From: Lachancea kluyveri NRRL Y-12651
Lineage: Eukaryota > Ascomycota > Saccharomycetes > Saccharomycetales > Saccharomycetaceae
Length of the DNA: 64,000 nucleotides
Assembly: GCA_000149225.2 (NCBI GenBank)
Contig: CM000691.1
Location: 1,054,001 to 1,118,000, forward strand
Reading direction: 5' to 3'
Positions 1-10,083 of the stretch are shown here, piece after piece. Every line of letters begins with the position of its first letter. Position 1 is the stretch's first letter. The notes beneath the pieces are model-generated. The model saw nothing but the letters and a program-made list of their open reading frames with translations, ran no database searches and was not told the origin of the DNA. The position numbers and the translations under genes were made by a program.

Positions 1-344
1 CTTTATTTCTTTTTTTTTTTTTTTTTTTTCCAGGAAAGTATTCCGATCTGGCGTCTGAAGGTTTCGGAGATCCGAAGACATAGGAAGGAGAGTGCAAAGT
101 CTAGTGTGAAAATAAAACTAATACTGCAAACGTATCTCGAAGAAGGTGATAATACCACCATCTGAAAACATAAAAAGAAAGAGGTCATTTGTTTGGATTT
201 ATTGCTGTTTATTATTGCTGTTGCTGCTTATAATTATCGCGTTCTAAAAAAAGAAAAAGGCAAAAGGTGTATTGAGGACCAACACAAGTAAGCAGAGAAA
301 GAGAAAGAGAAAGAGAGAAAGGACTAAGGTTCCTGATTTATACC
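1..344. other. Intergenic, upstream of the TDA7-type gene
   Basis: No gene is visible. There is a T-run near 10-29 and a GA-rich purine stretch at about 296-322, just before the ATG at 345. Both are typical of yeast promoters and leaders. I see no recognisable specific site. Confidence 0.6.
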
Positions 345-1607
345 ATGATTTTTAATACCACAAACCTTCCTTCATCGTCATTTTTGTCACCGTCCCTTCT
401 TTCTTTAGAGACTGAGCCGGCGACTCTTTCATCTGGCGATAATGCAACCACGACAAACCCAAGCTACACTTCAACGAAGGTAATAGAACCATCCACTTTA
501 TGGTTCTCAAGCGACGAAGTAGGAACACCTACAACTGATGTTACACAAACTACCGATGACATAGCCACTGAAGACACAACATCGCCTTTGGGTTTTGTTA
601 CACTTACTGAGACTTTAGATACGACGTATGTTGAGGTAACTACAATCGCGACTACAGTGTACACGGAGGAGACTTATTTAGCAATAAGTCAGCAAGAAAC
701 GTCTCAGGTTACTCTGGGGGAGTCTACAACACAGCGGGCAACTCATACTAGTGAGAGTTTATTATTAGCGTCGAGTGAAACATATTACGTTTACACACAA
801 AATTACGAAATTACTGCATCTACCACTACTTTCACCACAGGATTACCGACAACCCTTATAATTCCTACCAGTGCATCATCTACGTTTTCGATACCGACTA
901 GCGTGATCACCACCGATGCTGCATTTTATAAGAATTGGTTATCGGGTTCGTTGGATAGTGACAAGTCTTATTCATCGAGGAGTAATAAACACACAATCAT
1001 CGGTGCTACTGTCGGTAGTGTGTGTGGATTTCTACTGTGCTTGCTTATGCTGTGGCTGATGTTCTTTAGGAAACGCAAGAATAAGATACAGGCCGACGAA
1101 CGAGGATTTAGCCACGAGATTGGACGTCGGTTGGATAGCCCACCTGAAGCACCAGAAGCCGCAGAATTTTCGCCCAGTGAACTAACGAATCCAAAGAATG
1201 CTAGATCTGTCGATGACGAAGCATTTTTGAAGGGAAAATATAAGATGTTAGGCAAGAGGTTACCGCCACTTCCCTTGTGGAGCAAAAAGAACCTGAACAG
1301 CGATGAAAATTTTCCTGTAATACCAGAAAAAGAGGAAAAAGATGTAAATCCATTCAAGGACGAATTTGATTTCCAACAGCGCTTACCTCCATCTCCAGCT
1401 CCACCTGCACAGCCTCATCTGTCTCATTATAATAATAGGTTTTCGTTTATGTCATCAATGTCAGAGAGCACTTCGTCTTCAGGGGAATACACCGAGAGTG
1501 ATACTTCTTTAATAGAATTATGGCAACAGGGGCCACAGAGTTCAGCCCAAGATCAAAATACTAGATTGCCTCATACGTCGCAGAGTTTGTTAAGGGAAGT
1601 GATATGA
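345..1607 (+). CDS. TDA7: TDA7-like single-pass membrane protein (YNL176C/YDL211C type)
   Basis: Protein of 420 residues. The first ~205 residues are very rich in Ser and Thr, as in O-mannosylated surface proteins. One hydrophobic span lies at about 217-242, followed at once by a basic RKRK stop-transfer signal and a ~170-residue Pro- and acid-rich cytosolic tail. This is the Mid2/Tda7 layout; there is no clear cleavable signal peptide. In S. cerevisiae Tda7 is a vacuolar-membrane protein of unknown role. The name rests on this layout and on position: the next gene is MRPL22 (YNL177C), as in S. cerevisiae, where the pair YNL176C/YDL211C stands at the same place. It is shorter than I recall for S. 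cerevisiae Tda7, as often seen for such low-complexity ectodomains. The start is the first in-frame ATG. Confidence 0.8.
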   Translation: MIFNTTNLPSSSFLSPSLLSLETEPATLSSGDNATTTNPSYTSTKVIEPSTLWFSSDEVGTPTTDVTQTTDDIATEDTTSPLGFVTLTETLDTTYVEVTTIATTVYTEETYLAISQQETSQVTLGESTTQRATHTSESLLLASSETYYVYTQNYEITASTTTFTTGLPTTLIIPTSASSTFSIPTSVITTDAAFYKNWLSGSLDSDKSYSSRSNKHTIIGATVGSVCGFLLCLLMLWLMFFRKRKNKIQADERGFSHEIGRRLDSPPEAPEAAEFSPSELTNPKNARSVDDEAFLKGKYKMLGKRLPPLPLWSKKNLNSDENFPVIPEKEEKDVNPFKDEFDFQQRLPPSPAPPAQPHLSHYNNRFSFMSSMSESTSSSGEYTESDTSLIELWQQGPQSSAQDQNTRLPHTSQSLLREVI

Positions 1608-2427
1608 CACCTTTATCATCTGTACCGGTTCCGGCAATTTGAACCGATTTTAGGATTTTAAGGGGTTTTGAAAAGCAGAGTACAGACTAGGAAACTGAAA
1701 TTGGAAATGCTAAAGAATGTACTTTACATCGAAATCGAATTTTCGAAGTGTTTAACCGATCGACTTTCGCTAAAAATCGCAATATAAAGGAGAATGTGAA
1801 TATTTAGGTCTTATTCAAAGATTGTATTTTCCCAAATTTATACCGAAGTTTAATGAAAAAGATTTTATAGGAAATAGTTGTTGATCAGCGACTCCCACTT
1901 TCTGTAATCAGGAAGGGGGCTCTGTGTATAGGTGGTTCATAATCATTTGTTGAAACTTAGTTTTTAAGAAACATAATATTGGTATCTAGCAGATAACCTC
2001 AGAATACACTTGTTTCGGTGTGAAATCATACATAATAATAACAATAGCAATAATATTTGAACACCTAATAAGTAGTACCATTCTTTTTTTAAGTTGAAGC
2101 TTTTTTGAATGGCTTAAAGAAAGGCCTCTACAATCTTTTTGTAAGTTTACCCATCATGAGACTAGCAGAGCTACTACCACTAAAAAACTACTGGTAAAAC
2201 TTCAAGGTTTCAAAGCCTACCAATTAAAGAAAGGATATTTAGACTACAGTAGAAGTTTCTCTAGAGTTCGCAGAGATACAATCATTCTTTTCAGCTTCTA
2301 ATTGTCCAATCTTCAACTTTATACGTATATAGTGACCGAAAATTTTGGAAAATTTTCAAAAAAAGTGGAATTATAAGTAATAGATAATGATACTCGACTT
2401 CGATAACTAGAGGGCAATCACCATACG
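1608..2427. other. Intergenic, TDA7-type gene to MRPL22
   Basis: About 820 bp without a credible gene. It holds the 3' end of the TDA7-type gene and the MRPL22 promoter. Close to MRPL22, at about 2338-2360, AAAATTTT occurs twice in a short span, resembling the RRPE element. No tRNA, repeat or long reading frame is seen. Confidence 0.6.
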
Positions 2428-3342
2428 ATGTTGTCAAGAGTAATTCAACGTTCCATTGGATCATACCAACCTAGAATTATCAACAGAGGTTTCCAAGTCT
2501 CAGCCACTGTTCTTAATACGAATACTTCCCTGTTTGGTTCTATAACCCAAGGTGTTAAGGATAACGCTGATGATCCAACTAAAATCTCTAACAGGTTAAC
2601 AGTGGCGTCTAGCTTGGCAGAAAAGTCTGAAGGTGAACATGAAGATGTAAAAGGATCTGTAACTGTGGAAAATGACACAATGTTACAGAATTTTATCACC
2701 AAAAACCAGCAACCAGTCAAACCCGCCTCTAGCTTGTTTTTGTCTCCACTTAAGAGAAAAATTTACGAGGAGAACTGTAGGGTTAATGGTGGTTTTTATA
2801 AAAAAGATACCATTGTTTTCATTCCACAGAAGGATGGGAAGTCTCTAAAATACAAACTAAATTTAACTCGTGAAGAAATTGAGGCTTTAGAGCCAAGTGT
2901 CTACGTTAAATCATACAGGATCAAATCTTCAATGAAGAAAGCTACACAACTATTGAGGCTAATAAACGGACTCGAGGTGAAAACTGCACTATCTCAGTGT
3001 CATTTTTCTGATAAGAAGATTGCTCACGATGTTGCAGAGTTGTTGCAACGCGGGTTAGAAGATGGCAAAAAGTTGGGTTTGAAAGAGGATGACTTATACA
3101 TTGCTCAAATTTGGACCGGAAGTGACGGTTGGTGGCAAAAGCGTATTGACATCAAAGCTAGGGGTAGAAATGGTGTCATTACGCACCCTTATGTTCACGT
3201 CAGATGCATTTTGAAAACTAAGAGTATCACTAAAAACAGACTAGCTTACGAAGCCCAGTTAAAACAGGAGAGAAAGAAACCATGGGTCCAACTAGGTGAC
3301 AAACCAGTGAGAGGTACTATGGGTGGTGCTTACAAATGGTGA
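2428..3342 (+). CDS. MRPL22: Mitochondrial ribosomal protein uL22m
   Basis: Protein of 304 residues, close to the S. cerevisiae length (about 309). The N-terminus ([20 protein letters not shown]) is basic, without acidic residues, and fits a mitochondrial presequence. The C-terminal half has the uL22 fold region, with the pattern of helix, loop and basic strand around residues 165-285. It is a subunit of the mitochondrial large ribosomal subunit near the peptide exit tunnel. The gene lies beside the TDA7-type gene and converges on SHR3. Synteny with YNL177C supports the name. Confidence 0.93.
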   Translation: MLSRVIQRSIGSYQPRIINRGFQVSATVLNTNTSLFGSITQGVKDNADDPTKISNRLTVASSLAEKSEGEHEDVKGSVTVENDTMLQNFITKNQQPVKPASSLFLSPLKRKIYEENCRVNGGFYKKDTIVFIPQKDGKSLKYKLNLTREEIEALEPSVYVKSYRIKSSMKKATQLLRLINGLEVKTALSQCHFSDKKIAHDVAELLQRGLEDGKKLGLKEDDLYIAQIWTGSDGWWQKRIDIKARGRNGVITHPYVHVRCILKTKSITKNRLAYEAQLKQERKKPWVQLGDKPVRGTMGGAYKW

Positions 3343-3504
3343 GCCCATCATTTTATTTTATTTTTCTTTTTTAAAAATTATTTTGAAGAAAAAAACAACA
3401 GTGAACTAACGGGCAGGCTGACGCCTTTCAGCTATGTAGAAAAATGACCTTGTATATAAACGATTTTAGCAACAAAAGACAGAAACTCATCTCCGCTGCT
3501 CAAG

Positions 3505-4101
3505 TTATTTCTTTTTCTTAGAGTCCTTTTGGTCTTGAACAGCTTGCTTTTTTCCGTCCTTGGATTCCTTCGCATCCTCAGAGTAAAATGTTTTCAGTCT
3601 CTGCTGGTATTCCCAATTTGTATACCACAATCCGGCCTGTAAGACTAGAACACCGGAAAATACAACCAATAAGATAATGTTGGAAGAAGCAATCACAGCC
3701 AAACCTTGGTTTTCGGTAACTTCACCCCATTGGCGATGGATAGCGCTTTCAATACCAGTCTTGATGTTGGTTAAAAAGACACAAACACCCAACACATACA
3801 TACCTAGAGATGCATATTCGAACATTTGCAAATCAGGGCTTGGCTTGTAAACTCTGGCCAAGGAGCCGATGAACCCCAAGGACACCACGAACATAAAGAA
3901 GTATAGAACCTGAGGAGCAGTGTAGTACAAATTTTGGTAATGGTGTAAGGCATTATCGTAATGCGTTTGAGTCATGTTGGGGTTGAATAGGATATGGTAA
4001 TCATAGGATTGGTTGGAGAAGAACACACCCATGATGAAAGAAGTAGAAATTAGAATTAAGGCTGTACCAATGGTACAGATATCATTATACGTGATTTTCA
4101 T
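3505..4101 (-). CDS. SHR3: Shr3-type ER packaging chaperone for amino acid permeases
   Basis: Protein of 198 residues with four hydrophobic spans in the first ~155 residues and a hydrophilic, charged C-terminal tail ending in KKKK, which fits a dilysine ER-retrieval signal. Sequence blocks such as [19 protein letters not shown] and [11 protein letters not shown] are typical of Shr3. Shr3 is an ER membrane protein needed so that amino acid permeases fold and leave the ER. Its position between MRPL22 (YNL177C) and RPS3 (YNL178W) places a YDL gene (YDL212W) inside the YNL series, which is a mark of the unduplicated ancestral order. The ATG at 4101 is the only reasonable start. Confidence 0.92.
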   Translation of the reverse strand: MKITYNDICTIGTALILISTSFIMGVFFSNQSYDYHILFNPNMTQTHYDNALHHYQNLYYTAPQVLYFFMFVVSLGFIGSLARVYKPSPDLQMFEYASLGMYVLGVCVFLTNIKTGIESAIHRQWGEVTENQGLAVIASSNIILLVVFSGVLVLQAGLWYTNWEYQQRLKTFYSEDAKESKDGKKQAVQDQKDSKKKK

Positions 4102-4504
4102 ATCGGAGTAGTTGGTACTTGACAGGGAAATGCTTTGATAAAAACTACGATTCGGTTTTCCTTGTTTTCTTCCTTCGTCTAGAAAACCCTACTTTTATAT
4201 ATTTTTTTTTTCTTGCAGGGCGAAATCACAAAGCCTTTGAAAAACAGATCAACAAGGCATCTGGCAAGTCAAGAAAAAATACACACATGCACTGATAAGT
4301 GATAAGGGCGCGAGAAACTCATTATTGTCTCCAACAAAAAAAAACCATCCACTCAGGAAACCTGCATATAAATGCGAATCATGGTTCCCTCGTTGTCGTT
4401 TTCATTCCCGCTTTTATTTTTTTATTCAAAAAAAATTGATTAACTATACATATATAAGTGAAGAAAGGTGTTTTCCTTTTGACTTTAAATTATATACACA
4501 CAGT
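4102..4504. other. Intergenic, RPS3 3' end and SHR3 promoter
   Basis: Just over 400 bp between two genes on the minus strand. It contains a T-run near 4201-4213 and A-runs near 4340. No gene is visible. A 310-codon frame on the plus strand that begins here is only the mirror of RPS3. Confidence 0.6.
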
Positions 4505-5251
4505 TTAAGCAGACTCAACTGGAGCCTCTTCGGCTGGAGCAGCAGCAGCTTCTTCTTCAGCAACTGGGGCTGGTCTGTAGTCCTTGACGGATGGTTCAGA
4601 GATTGGTTCTTCGTCCTTTGGTTCCAAAATCTTAACAGCATCTGGCAAAGCTCTTGGACCAGATCTGTTCTTAGATGGGTCTCTCATGATCTTAACCTTG
4701 ATACCCAAGACACCTTGTCTCAACAAGACGTGTCTGGTAGCAGTGTCAATGAAGTCGTTGACTGGTTGACCGGAGTGGATCAAGAAACCGTCAGCAAACT
4801 TCATAGACTTGGCTCTAGCAGCTCTCAACTTACCGGAGATAACGACTTCACAACCCTTAGCACCGGATTCCATGACGTATCTAACAACACCGTAAGCGGC
4901 TCTTCTGATGGCCAAACCGTTCAACAACTTGAACTTCAAAGATTCGGCTTGAGCAACAGCGGACAAACCTCTGTCTTGGACTCTTTCAGCGTACAAGACA
5001 ATAGAACCTGGTTGGTATCTGAATCTCTTTTGGACCAACAAAGTCAATTCGTTGATTCTTCTACCGTTTTCACCCAAGACATCTTGAGTTCTGGTAGCTC
5101 TGATGATGACTTCAGTCTTGGTTGGAGTAACACGGACTTCGACACCGGAGTAACCTTCTTCAGCCAATTCTCTGGTGAAAAATTCGTTCAATTCGGCGTA
5201 GAAAACACCGTCAGCGACAAGCTTTCTCTTCTTGGAAATAACAGCAACCAT
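4505..5251 (-). CDS. RPS3: 40S ribosomal protein uS3
   Basis: Protein of 248 residues, almost identical to S. cerevisiae Rps3 over the first ~215. The N-terminal KH domain (about 20-95) carries the GxxG loop in VLGENGRRI, and the C-terminal uS3 domain follows. The tail after SVKDYRPA is an acidic, Ala-rich extension a few residues longer than in S. cerevisiae. uS3 sits at the mRNA entry site of the small subunit. Codon use is strongly biased (AAG, TTG, AGA, GGT), as expected for a very highly expressed gene. There is no intron. The upstream region has a perfect match to the Rap1 consensus. It is divergent from RHO5, as in S. cerevisiae (YNL178W-YNL180C). Confidence 0.98.
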   Translation of the reverse strand: MVAVISKKRKLVADGVFYAELNEFFTRELAEEGYSGVEVRVTPTKTEVIIRATRTQDVLGENGRRINELTLLVQKRFRYQPGSIVLYAERVQDRGLSAVAQAESLKFKLLNGLAIRRAAYGVVRYVMESGAKGCEVVISGKLRAARAKSMKFADGFLIHSGQPVNDFIDTATRHVLLRQGVLGIKVKIMRDPSKNRSGPRALPDAVKILEPKDEEPISEPSVKDYRPAPVAEEEAAAAPAEEAPVESA

Positions 5252-6049
5252 TGTTGATCTATATGTCTTGGTGGTTTATTGGAAAGGAAGATTGCAAAAC
5301 TCTTTTCTACCATCTCTAGATATTTTTCAAGTGGCCTTGAAAATTTTTAGAGCCACACCACCGGAGAGGGTATCAGTAACGACGACGGACGTCCCACAGC
5401 TAGTGGTGTACGGATTCAAAAGAAGAAAGTGACACATAAACCTGTTTGTGAAGGACGCGAATCCCAACCTATCTAGCAGACACCGAAAATGAATGGGTTT
5501 AAAAAGTATCCAACAAAAAAAGAGAACAACACCCAGACAACGCACAAAGCAAAATAAAACAGTCATATCATCCCTCGAGACCTTTCTTTTTGTCGGGGTG
5601 TCAGCCACAGAATAGGAAGATGCATATTCTATTATGGCAGCTCCGTGCTATGTGCTACGAGGGGAATGTACATATATAGTTTTTGCTATAGTATTGTAGC
5701 CACAAGAATCAGCGGGACATACTGAGCTGTGTGGATGGGAATGTCTTTGCTCACTCTTCTCATTCTTCTGCCCTGTTATAAACAGATTCGCTGACTCTTC
5801 ATGCTCTTAGGATCTTGTGCACGAGATCGTCCGCCTCGCTCGCCCACGCCGTATAACATCTTTTCCTAGTCTGCTGGCCGTCTTTGAACAAAAGTTGTGG
5901 GTGTAGCCCTGCAACACTCACAGTGACGCAACCATTTGACTTCGAGGTAGGAACCTCCTATATAAACCGTTGATGACGGCATCCTCCGCTAGATCGGATC
6001 TTATGGCAGAGCAAGGTCTAGCAAGAGCAAACACGAAGAACATTGAAAC
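5252..6049. other. Divergent promoter region RPS3-RHO5
   Basis: About 800 bp shared by two divergent genes. The RPS3 side has a Rap1-type site at 5488-5500 with T-rich sequence (on the coding strand) between it and the gene. The RHO5 side has no site I can name. No gene or structural RNA is visible. Confidence 0.65.
5488..5500 (-). promoter_or_regulatory. Rap1-binding site upstream of RPS3
   Basis: On the minus strand this reads AAACCCATTCATT, which fits the Rap1 consensus RMACCCANNCAYY at every position. It lies about 240 bp before the RPS3 ATG, the usual distance for Rap1 sites in yeast ribosomal protein promoters. The function is inferred from consensus and position. Confidence 0.7.
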
Positions 6050-6835
6050 ATGAGGTCTATCAAGTGTGTTATTGTAGGTGATGGTGCTGTCGGTAAAACG
6101 TCGCTGCTGATTTCTTATACGACGAATACTTTTCCCCAAGACTACATTCCAACGGTCTTTGACAACTACTCAACCACCATTGCGCTCGCAGATCCAAGCG
6201 ATTTGTCTGCCGAGCAGGAAGTTTTTAAGTTGAACTTATGGGATACTGCTGGACAAGAAGAATATGATCGGCTGAGACCTCTGTCCTATCCTCAAACGGA
6301 TATATTTATAATATGTTTTAGCGTAAACGAACCCAGTAGTTTTGAGAATGTCATCGACAAGTGGTTCCCAGAGATCAGGCACAACACAAATTATGAAAAT
6401 ATGGAGCTGTTCAGCTCTTGCGGGAAGTTTCCTATATTGCTAGTTGGTACTAAAGCGGATTTAAGAGAGGATGAGCACGAGCTAGATAGGTTAAGAGAGT
6501 TGAACTCCGATTTCGTCGATAGACACGAAATTGACCATGCCGTATCAAAATGCGGATTCATGGGCTACGTTGAATGTTCTGCTGCCACACAGTTTGGCGT
6601 GAGAGAGGTTTTCGAGCGTGCTGTTGAATGCGTCGTTTATGAGCCTGATAGACTACTAAACAGGAACAAGCCCACCGAAGCGCCCCAGGCCGCCGCCCAA
6701 CAGTCCGTGTCGGCTGCTCAAACCAAGAGCCAGCAACCACAGCAGAAGGCTGCCGTTAAGTCTACTGTCACAAGTTCTTTTACGTCGAATAAGGTTAATA
6801 AGAGAAAGAAGAAGTCTAAGTGTGTGATCCTATAG
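6050..6835 (+). CDS. RHO5: Rho-family GTPase Rho5 (Rac-like)
   Basis: Protein of 261 residues. The G1 P-loop GDGAVGKTSL is at about 10-19, the effector loop contains YIPTVFDNY, the G3 box is WDTAGQEEYDRLRPLSYP, the G4 box is GTKADLRE and the G5 region is ECSAATQ. A Rho insert and a long Gln/Ala/Lys tail follow, ending in a basic stretch and CVIL, a CAAX box predicted to be geranylgeranylated. An insert after the effector region (LADPSDLSAEQE) is absent from Rho1 and Cdc42 and is a Rho5 trait. Rho5 tunes the cell-wall integrity pathway and oxidative-stress death at membranes. The length is below that of S. cerevisiae Rho5 (331), the difference being in the inserts. Synteny matches YNL180C. Confidence 0.93.
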   Translation: MRSIKCVIVGDGAVGKTSLLISYTTNTFPQDYIPTVFDNYSTTIALADPSDLSAEQEVFKLNLWDTAGQEEYDRLRPLSYPQTDIFIICFSVNEPSSFENVIDKWFPEIRHNTNYENMELFSSCGKFPILLVGTKADLREDEHELDRLRELNSDFVDRHEIDHAVSKCGFMGYVECSAATQFGVREVFERAVECVVYEPDRLLNRNKPTEAPQAAAQQSVSAAQTKSQQPQQKAAVKSTVTSSFTSNKVNKRKKKSKCVIL

Positions 6836-7051
6836 GGGAAGGGAGGAAAAAAAAAATAAAAAAAAAAGAAAAGAAAACTTAAAGCAATGGGCCAACAAAA
6901 CTATTTAATCACGCTGCTCTGCTCCTTCCTTGTTGACCACTTTAGAGAACAGAGGCATAACTTCCCCTATGAAATGTAATAGTAAACAATAATAAAACTA
7001 GTTTTTTTTTTTTTTTTTTTTTGTTTTTCTTTCTCTCTTTTTTACTAGTCA

Positions 7052-8224
7052 TCAATTCTTCTTCTTCTTAATGCTTCTCTTGGTAGCCATTTTTCTCTCC
7101 AACTTCGTGATTTGTTCAGAAGTGGCATCGTAAAGCTTTTTTTGCAATTCTTCGTCTGCAAACTCTTTGCGGGAGAATTTCTTCATCGAACAGTTGACAA
7201 TATATTTTACACCACCACCTTTCAAATTAATCTCTTCCAGTTCTGGCGTCATGAGCGAATACAAGACCGATTGGGCACCTCGGTTGCCATTTTTGGTCAG
7301 TAACCAGAGGAATGGATACAACAGGACACAGTATAGCAGTACCAACATTATCACAGATCCATTACTGATCACACGTCTCAAAGAAGCGGATCTCATTATG
7401 CCAGGTTGAACCAAAGTCACACTCACATTCTTACCACTTCTCCCATCCTTGCTCTGCTTTTGAATGTCATCCAGTAACCTTCTTTGCAGCTCCAACATAC
7501 ACAGGCTTAATTGCAATTTACTGCTACCAAAGAATTCTAGCGAACTTTTATATTTTTTGTCTAGCCATAAGGGGTCTTCAATGCTCACTTTCCCCACCGC
7601 TTGCAGCATACATGTAGTAACAATAATCCTAACATCTCTGTCTGGAGGCTGTGCCTTAAAGCTGGGTTTTAGTAGGTCCAGAAAGTGGAAGACGCCAACG
7701 AAATTCGTAGCCATCTGGATCTCAACACCATCTGCGGAAGATCTTCTCTTTGGTGTAGAAATGCGAGGAATACCCCATGGTTCAATGTTACCAGACATGA
7801 CGACGATGCCGTCTAACCTTCTAGGGGGCGAATTGTCTAACCACTTTGTCGCGAATTTTCTGACTTCGTATAGATCAGATATGTCACACTGCTCTAAATA
7901 GATCATTTCGTTATCCGTTCTTAATCTCAAATCTTCACACCATTCAGTGGACCATTCGTCGACTCTTCTTGTCAAAATAATCAATTGCGCACCCCTTCTT
8001 GCTAAATCAAGCACCACTGATGTACCCATACCTTGCGAAGTGGCACCCGTCACTATATAAACCTTACCATGGAGGTTTCTTTCCCAAATGTTTGACGAGC
8101 CACGAGATAAATATTTGACTGCACCAATACCAGCCACGTAAGGTGCTATAGCCTTCAACTCCTTGTAATATGGAATCTTATCTGTCCCCTCAATCAAAGC
8201 TGTCCCTAGGATATTCAATGGCAT
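7052..8224 (-). CDS. PBR1: Pbr1-type short-chain dehydrogenase/reductase family protein
   Basis: Protein of 390 residues. After a ~50-residue hydrophobic leader comes an SDR fold with the cofactor loop TGATSQGMG at about 59-67 and the NAG-like motif in VVMSGNIEPWG. The usual YxxxK catalytic pair appears as FGSSK, with Phe232 in the Tyr position and Lys236 kept. A hydrophobic span lies near 290-310, and the C-terminus is strongly basic (RSIKKKKN), suggesting ER-membrane location. In S. cerevisiae PBR1 (YNL181W) is an essential protein proposed as an oxidoreductase. The gene is divergent from IPI3, as in S. cerevisiae. The family assignment is secure; catalytic competence is uncertain. Confidence 0.88.
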   Translation of the reverse strand: MPLNILGTALIEGTDKIPYYKELKAIAPYVAGIGAVKYLSRGSSNIWERNLHGKVYIVTGATSQGMGTSVVLDLARRGAQLIILTRRVDEWSTEWCEDLRLRTDNEMIYLEQCDISDLYEVRKFATKWLDNSPPRRLDGIVVMSGNIEPWGIPRISTPKRRSSADGVEIQMATNFVGVFHFLDLLKPSFKAQPPDRDVRIIVTTCMLQAVGKVSIEDPLWLDKKYKSSLEFFGSSKLQLSLCMLELQRRLLDDIQKQSKDGRSGKNVSVTLVQPGIMRSASLRRVISNGSVIMLVLLYCVLLYPFLWLLTKNGNRGAQSVLYSLMTPELEEINLKGGGVKYIVNCSMKKFSRKEFADEELQKKLYDATSEQITKLERKMATKRSIKKKKN

Positions 8225-8320
8225 CTTGTCTTTCTTTAGTTTGTTGCTTGTAAGCAGTCAGATATCCTCTTTTCGAAGTTACTTTGCCCTTCGATGGGTA
8301 CAAAGTGACCTTTAATTTCT

Positions 8321-8364
8321 TGAAAAATTTTCCGAAACGCAAATCTCATCTCATCTCATCTCAT
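8321..8364. promoter_or_regulatory. RRPE and tandem PAC-like elements, PBR1-IPI3 promoter
   Basis: TGAAAAATTTTC at 8321-8332 matches the ribosomal RNA processing element (RRPE). From 8345 to 8364 CTCAT is repeated four times in a row; CTCATC is the core of the PAC element read on the other strand. The pair lies 60-100 bp before the IPI3 ATG. RRPE plus PAC is the standard promoter of yeast ribosome-biogenesis genes, which fits IPI3. Confidence 0.65.
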
Positions 8365-8421
8365 CTTATCGTGATTAAACTTACCTAGCTCAAAGTAAGA
8401 GAGGCCGCTAAAATCGCAAGT

Positions 8422-10002
8422 ATGGACGAACAGATTGTTATCACCACTCAAAACACTGCTGCTGTGAGTTACGTACACTCCCTAGAACAGACGAGTTTAC
8501 GCCAATGCTCCACCCAATACACCAACAGTTCATGTTTGGTTGGTGACAAGTTCTTGTTCATTGCACAAGCTAAGAAGGCTCTAATAAATGTGTACAACCT
8601 ATCAGGGGCTCATAAGAGGGAGTCTGTTGAGCAAAGGATTCCATTGCCCGAAGTGATTACCTGCTTGGAAGTTGTCGAAAATAATGTTGCTAACTACAGA
8701 AATACATCTGACAACGAAGAGCATAAAATACCGTCTTTCAACTTACCGTATTTACTTTTAGGATCCACCCCATCGGGAAAACTATATGTTTGGGAGCTGA
8801 ACTCGGGAAATCTGTTAGCTGTTAAGCCAATGGCGCATTATCAATCCATTACCAAAATCAAGTCAGTTATTCAAGGAAAGTATGTCATCACCTCAGGTGC
8901 TGATTCCCGTTTAATAATCTGGCAAACGATGGATCTAGTTAATTCAGAAAAGGAGGAGCCCAAACCACTGTACATTTTGCATGATCACACCCTACCGATT
9001 ACTGATTTTTACATTTCAAATGCTCACACAACTAGCTTGGCATCTAACGTTAAACTGTTTACCGTCTCTCAAGACATGACATTGAGATGCTACGATCTGA
9101 ACTCCAACTACAAGCAACCTAAGCTCCTAACGATCTTCACCTTTACTTCCGCATTAACCTCCATTACATTGGATCCGGCTGATAGATGTTGCTACGTTGG
9201 TACTGAAACAAGCTCCTACTCCGTCCAATTTTATTACAAACTATCAGGAAATAAACTAGTCAACCTGCTACAACTGGGTGAGAACAAGATTTTTTCTTGT
9301 GTCGAGCCCACCGTGGATCAAAATAGGGATGAACTATACAATATGGGCCAATTGGTCTGCGAAAAAATCACCTCTAACAATGTAACAAAGCTAGAAGTGT
9401 CTTTGGATGGTAGCTTGTTGATAATTGGGGATTCTTCAGGGAAATGTAGCATTTGTGATGTTTACTCTAAGCAGGCTATAAAAGAGATTGAACCAATGAC
9501 GTCTCAAGGTACCGCTGGTGAAGTAACCAATATAATATTGAGCCCTCTGGGTAGCAAAAAGCATGAAAACTTACTTAATGGTACTGCTCTGTCGCAACAG
9601 AATGCTTCGAATCAAAAGATCCCTACGTTACAAAGAAGCGTGTTCAATAAGGATGGGCTTCATGATATTACTTATCAGATAGGCGAACCGAGGGACACTG
9701 ACGACTATTTTTTTAACCCAGTGGAAGACTTTGATTCTTACTTGGACAATGTTGCTTCACAAGAAAATGTATTCATGCAACTAGGAGGTGTCGTAACCAC
9801 TGCAAAAATTGTCGGCAACCAAGAATCCGAAATCCATAAAAGCACCGAAACCAACAAGGAAGAGAAGGCTTCTGCTAAGGACCAAGAGATCACTGAGTTG
9901 AAAAAGACCGTTGAAACTCTAACTGGTGCTTACAAAGAGTTAAGAGAAATGCATGAAAAGTTGTTTGAAGAGCATGAGAAATTGCTGGAGGAAAAGCAAT
10001 AG
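8422..10002 (+). CDS. IPI3: Ipi3, WD-repeat subunit of the Rix1 complex
   Basis: Protein of 526 residues, near the S. cerevisiae length (555). Degenerate WD repeats run through residues ~40-370 (for example LLLGSTPSGKLYVWEL, ITSGADSRLIIWQ and FTVSQDMTLRCYDL). The last ~60 residues form a charged coiled coil (EITELKKTVETLTGAYKEL onwards). Ipi3 joins Rix1 and Ipi1 for ITS2 processing and late 60S maturation in the nucleoplasm. Promoter elements of the ribosome-biogenesis class lie directly upstream. It is the counterpart of YNL182C. Confidence 0.93.
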   Translation: MDEQIVITTQNTAAVSYVHSLEQTSLRQCSTQYTNSSCLVGDKFLFIAQAKKALINVYNLSGAHKRESVEQRIPLPEVITCLEVVENNVANYRNTSDNEEHKIPSFNLPYLLLGSTPSGKLYVWELNSGNLLAVKPMAHYQSITKIKSVIQGKYVITSGADSRLIIWQTMDLVNSEKEEPKPLYILHDHTLPITDFYISNAHTTSLASNVKLFTVSQDMTLRCYDLNSNYKQPKLLTIFTFTSALTSITLDPADRCCYVGTETSSYSVQFYYKLSGNKLVNLLQLGENKIFSCVEPTVDQNRDELYNMGQLVCEKITSNNVTKLEVSLDGSLLIIGDSSGKCSICDVYSKQAIKEIEPMTSQGTAGEVTNIILSPLGSKKHENLLNGTALSQQNASNQKIPTLQRSVFNKDGLHDITYQIGEPRDTDDYFFNPVEDFDSYLDNVASQENVFMQLGGVVTTAKIVGNQESEIHKSTETNKEEKASAKDQEITELKKTVETLTGAYKELREMHEKLFEEHEKLLEEKQ

Positions 10003-10083
10003 TTCTGATATCAGTACAGAATTTGTAGACTGTGTATTACAAAAAAAAAAACAAAAAAAAAAGACTACACCAAAAATTTTTTT

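Noticed and set aside
4325-5257. A 310-codon plus-strand frame opposite RPS3
   Set aside because: It is the antisense of the strongly codon-biased RPS3 gene; its product is unlike any protein and Ser-rich as expected for such a mirror frame.
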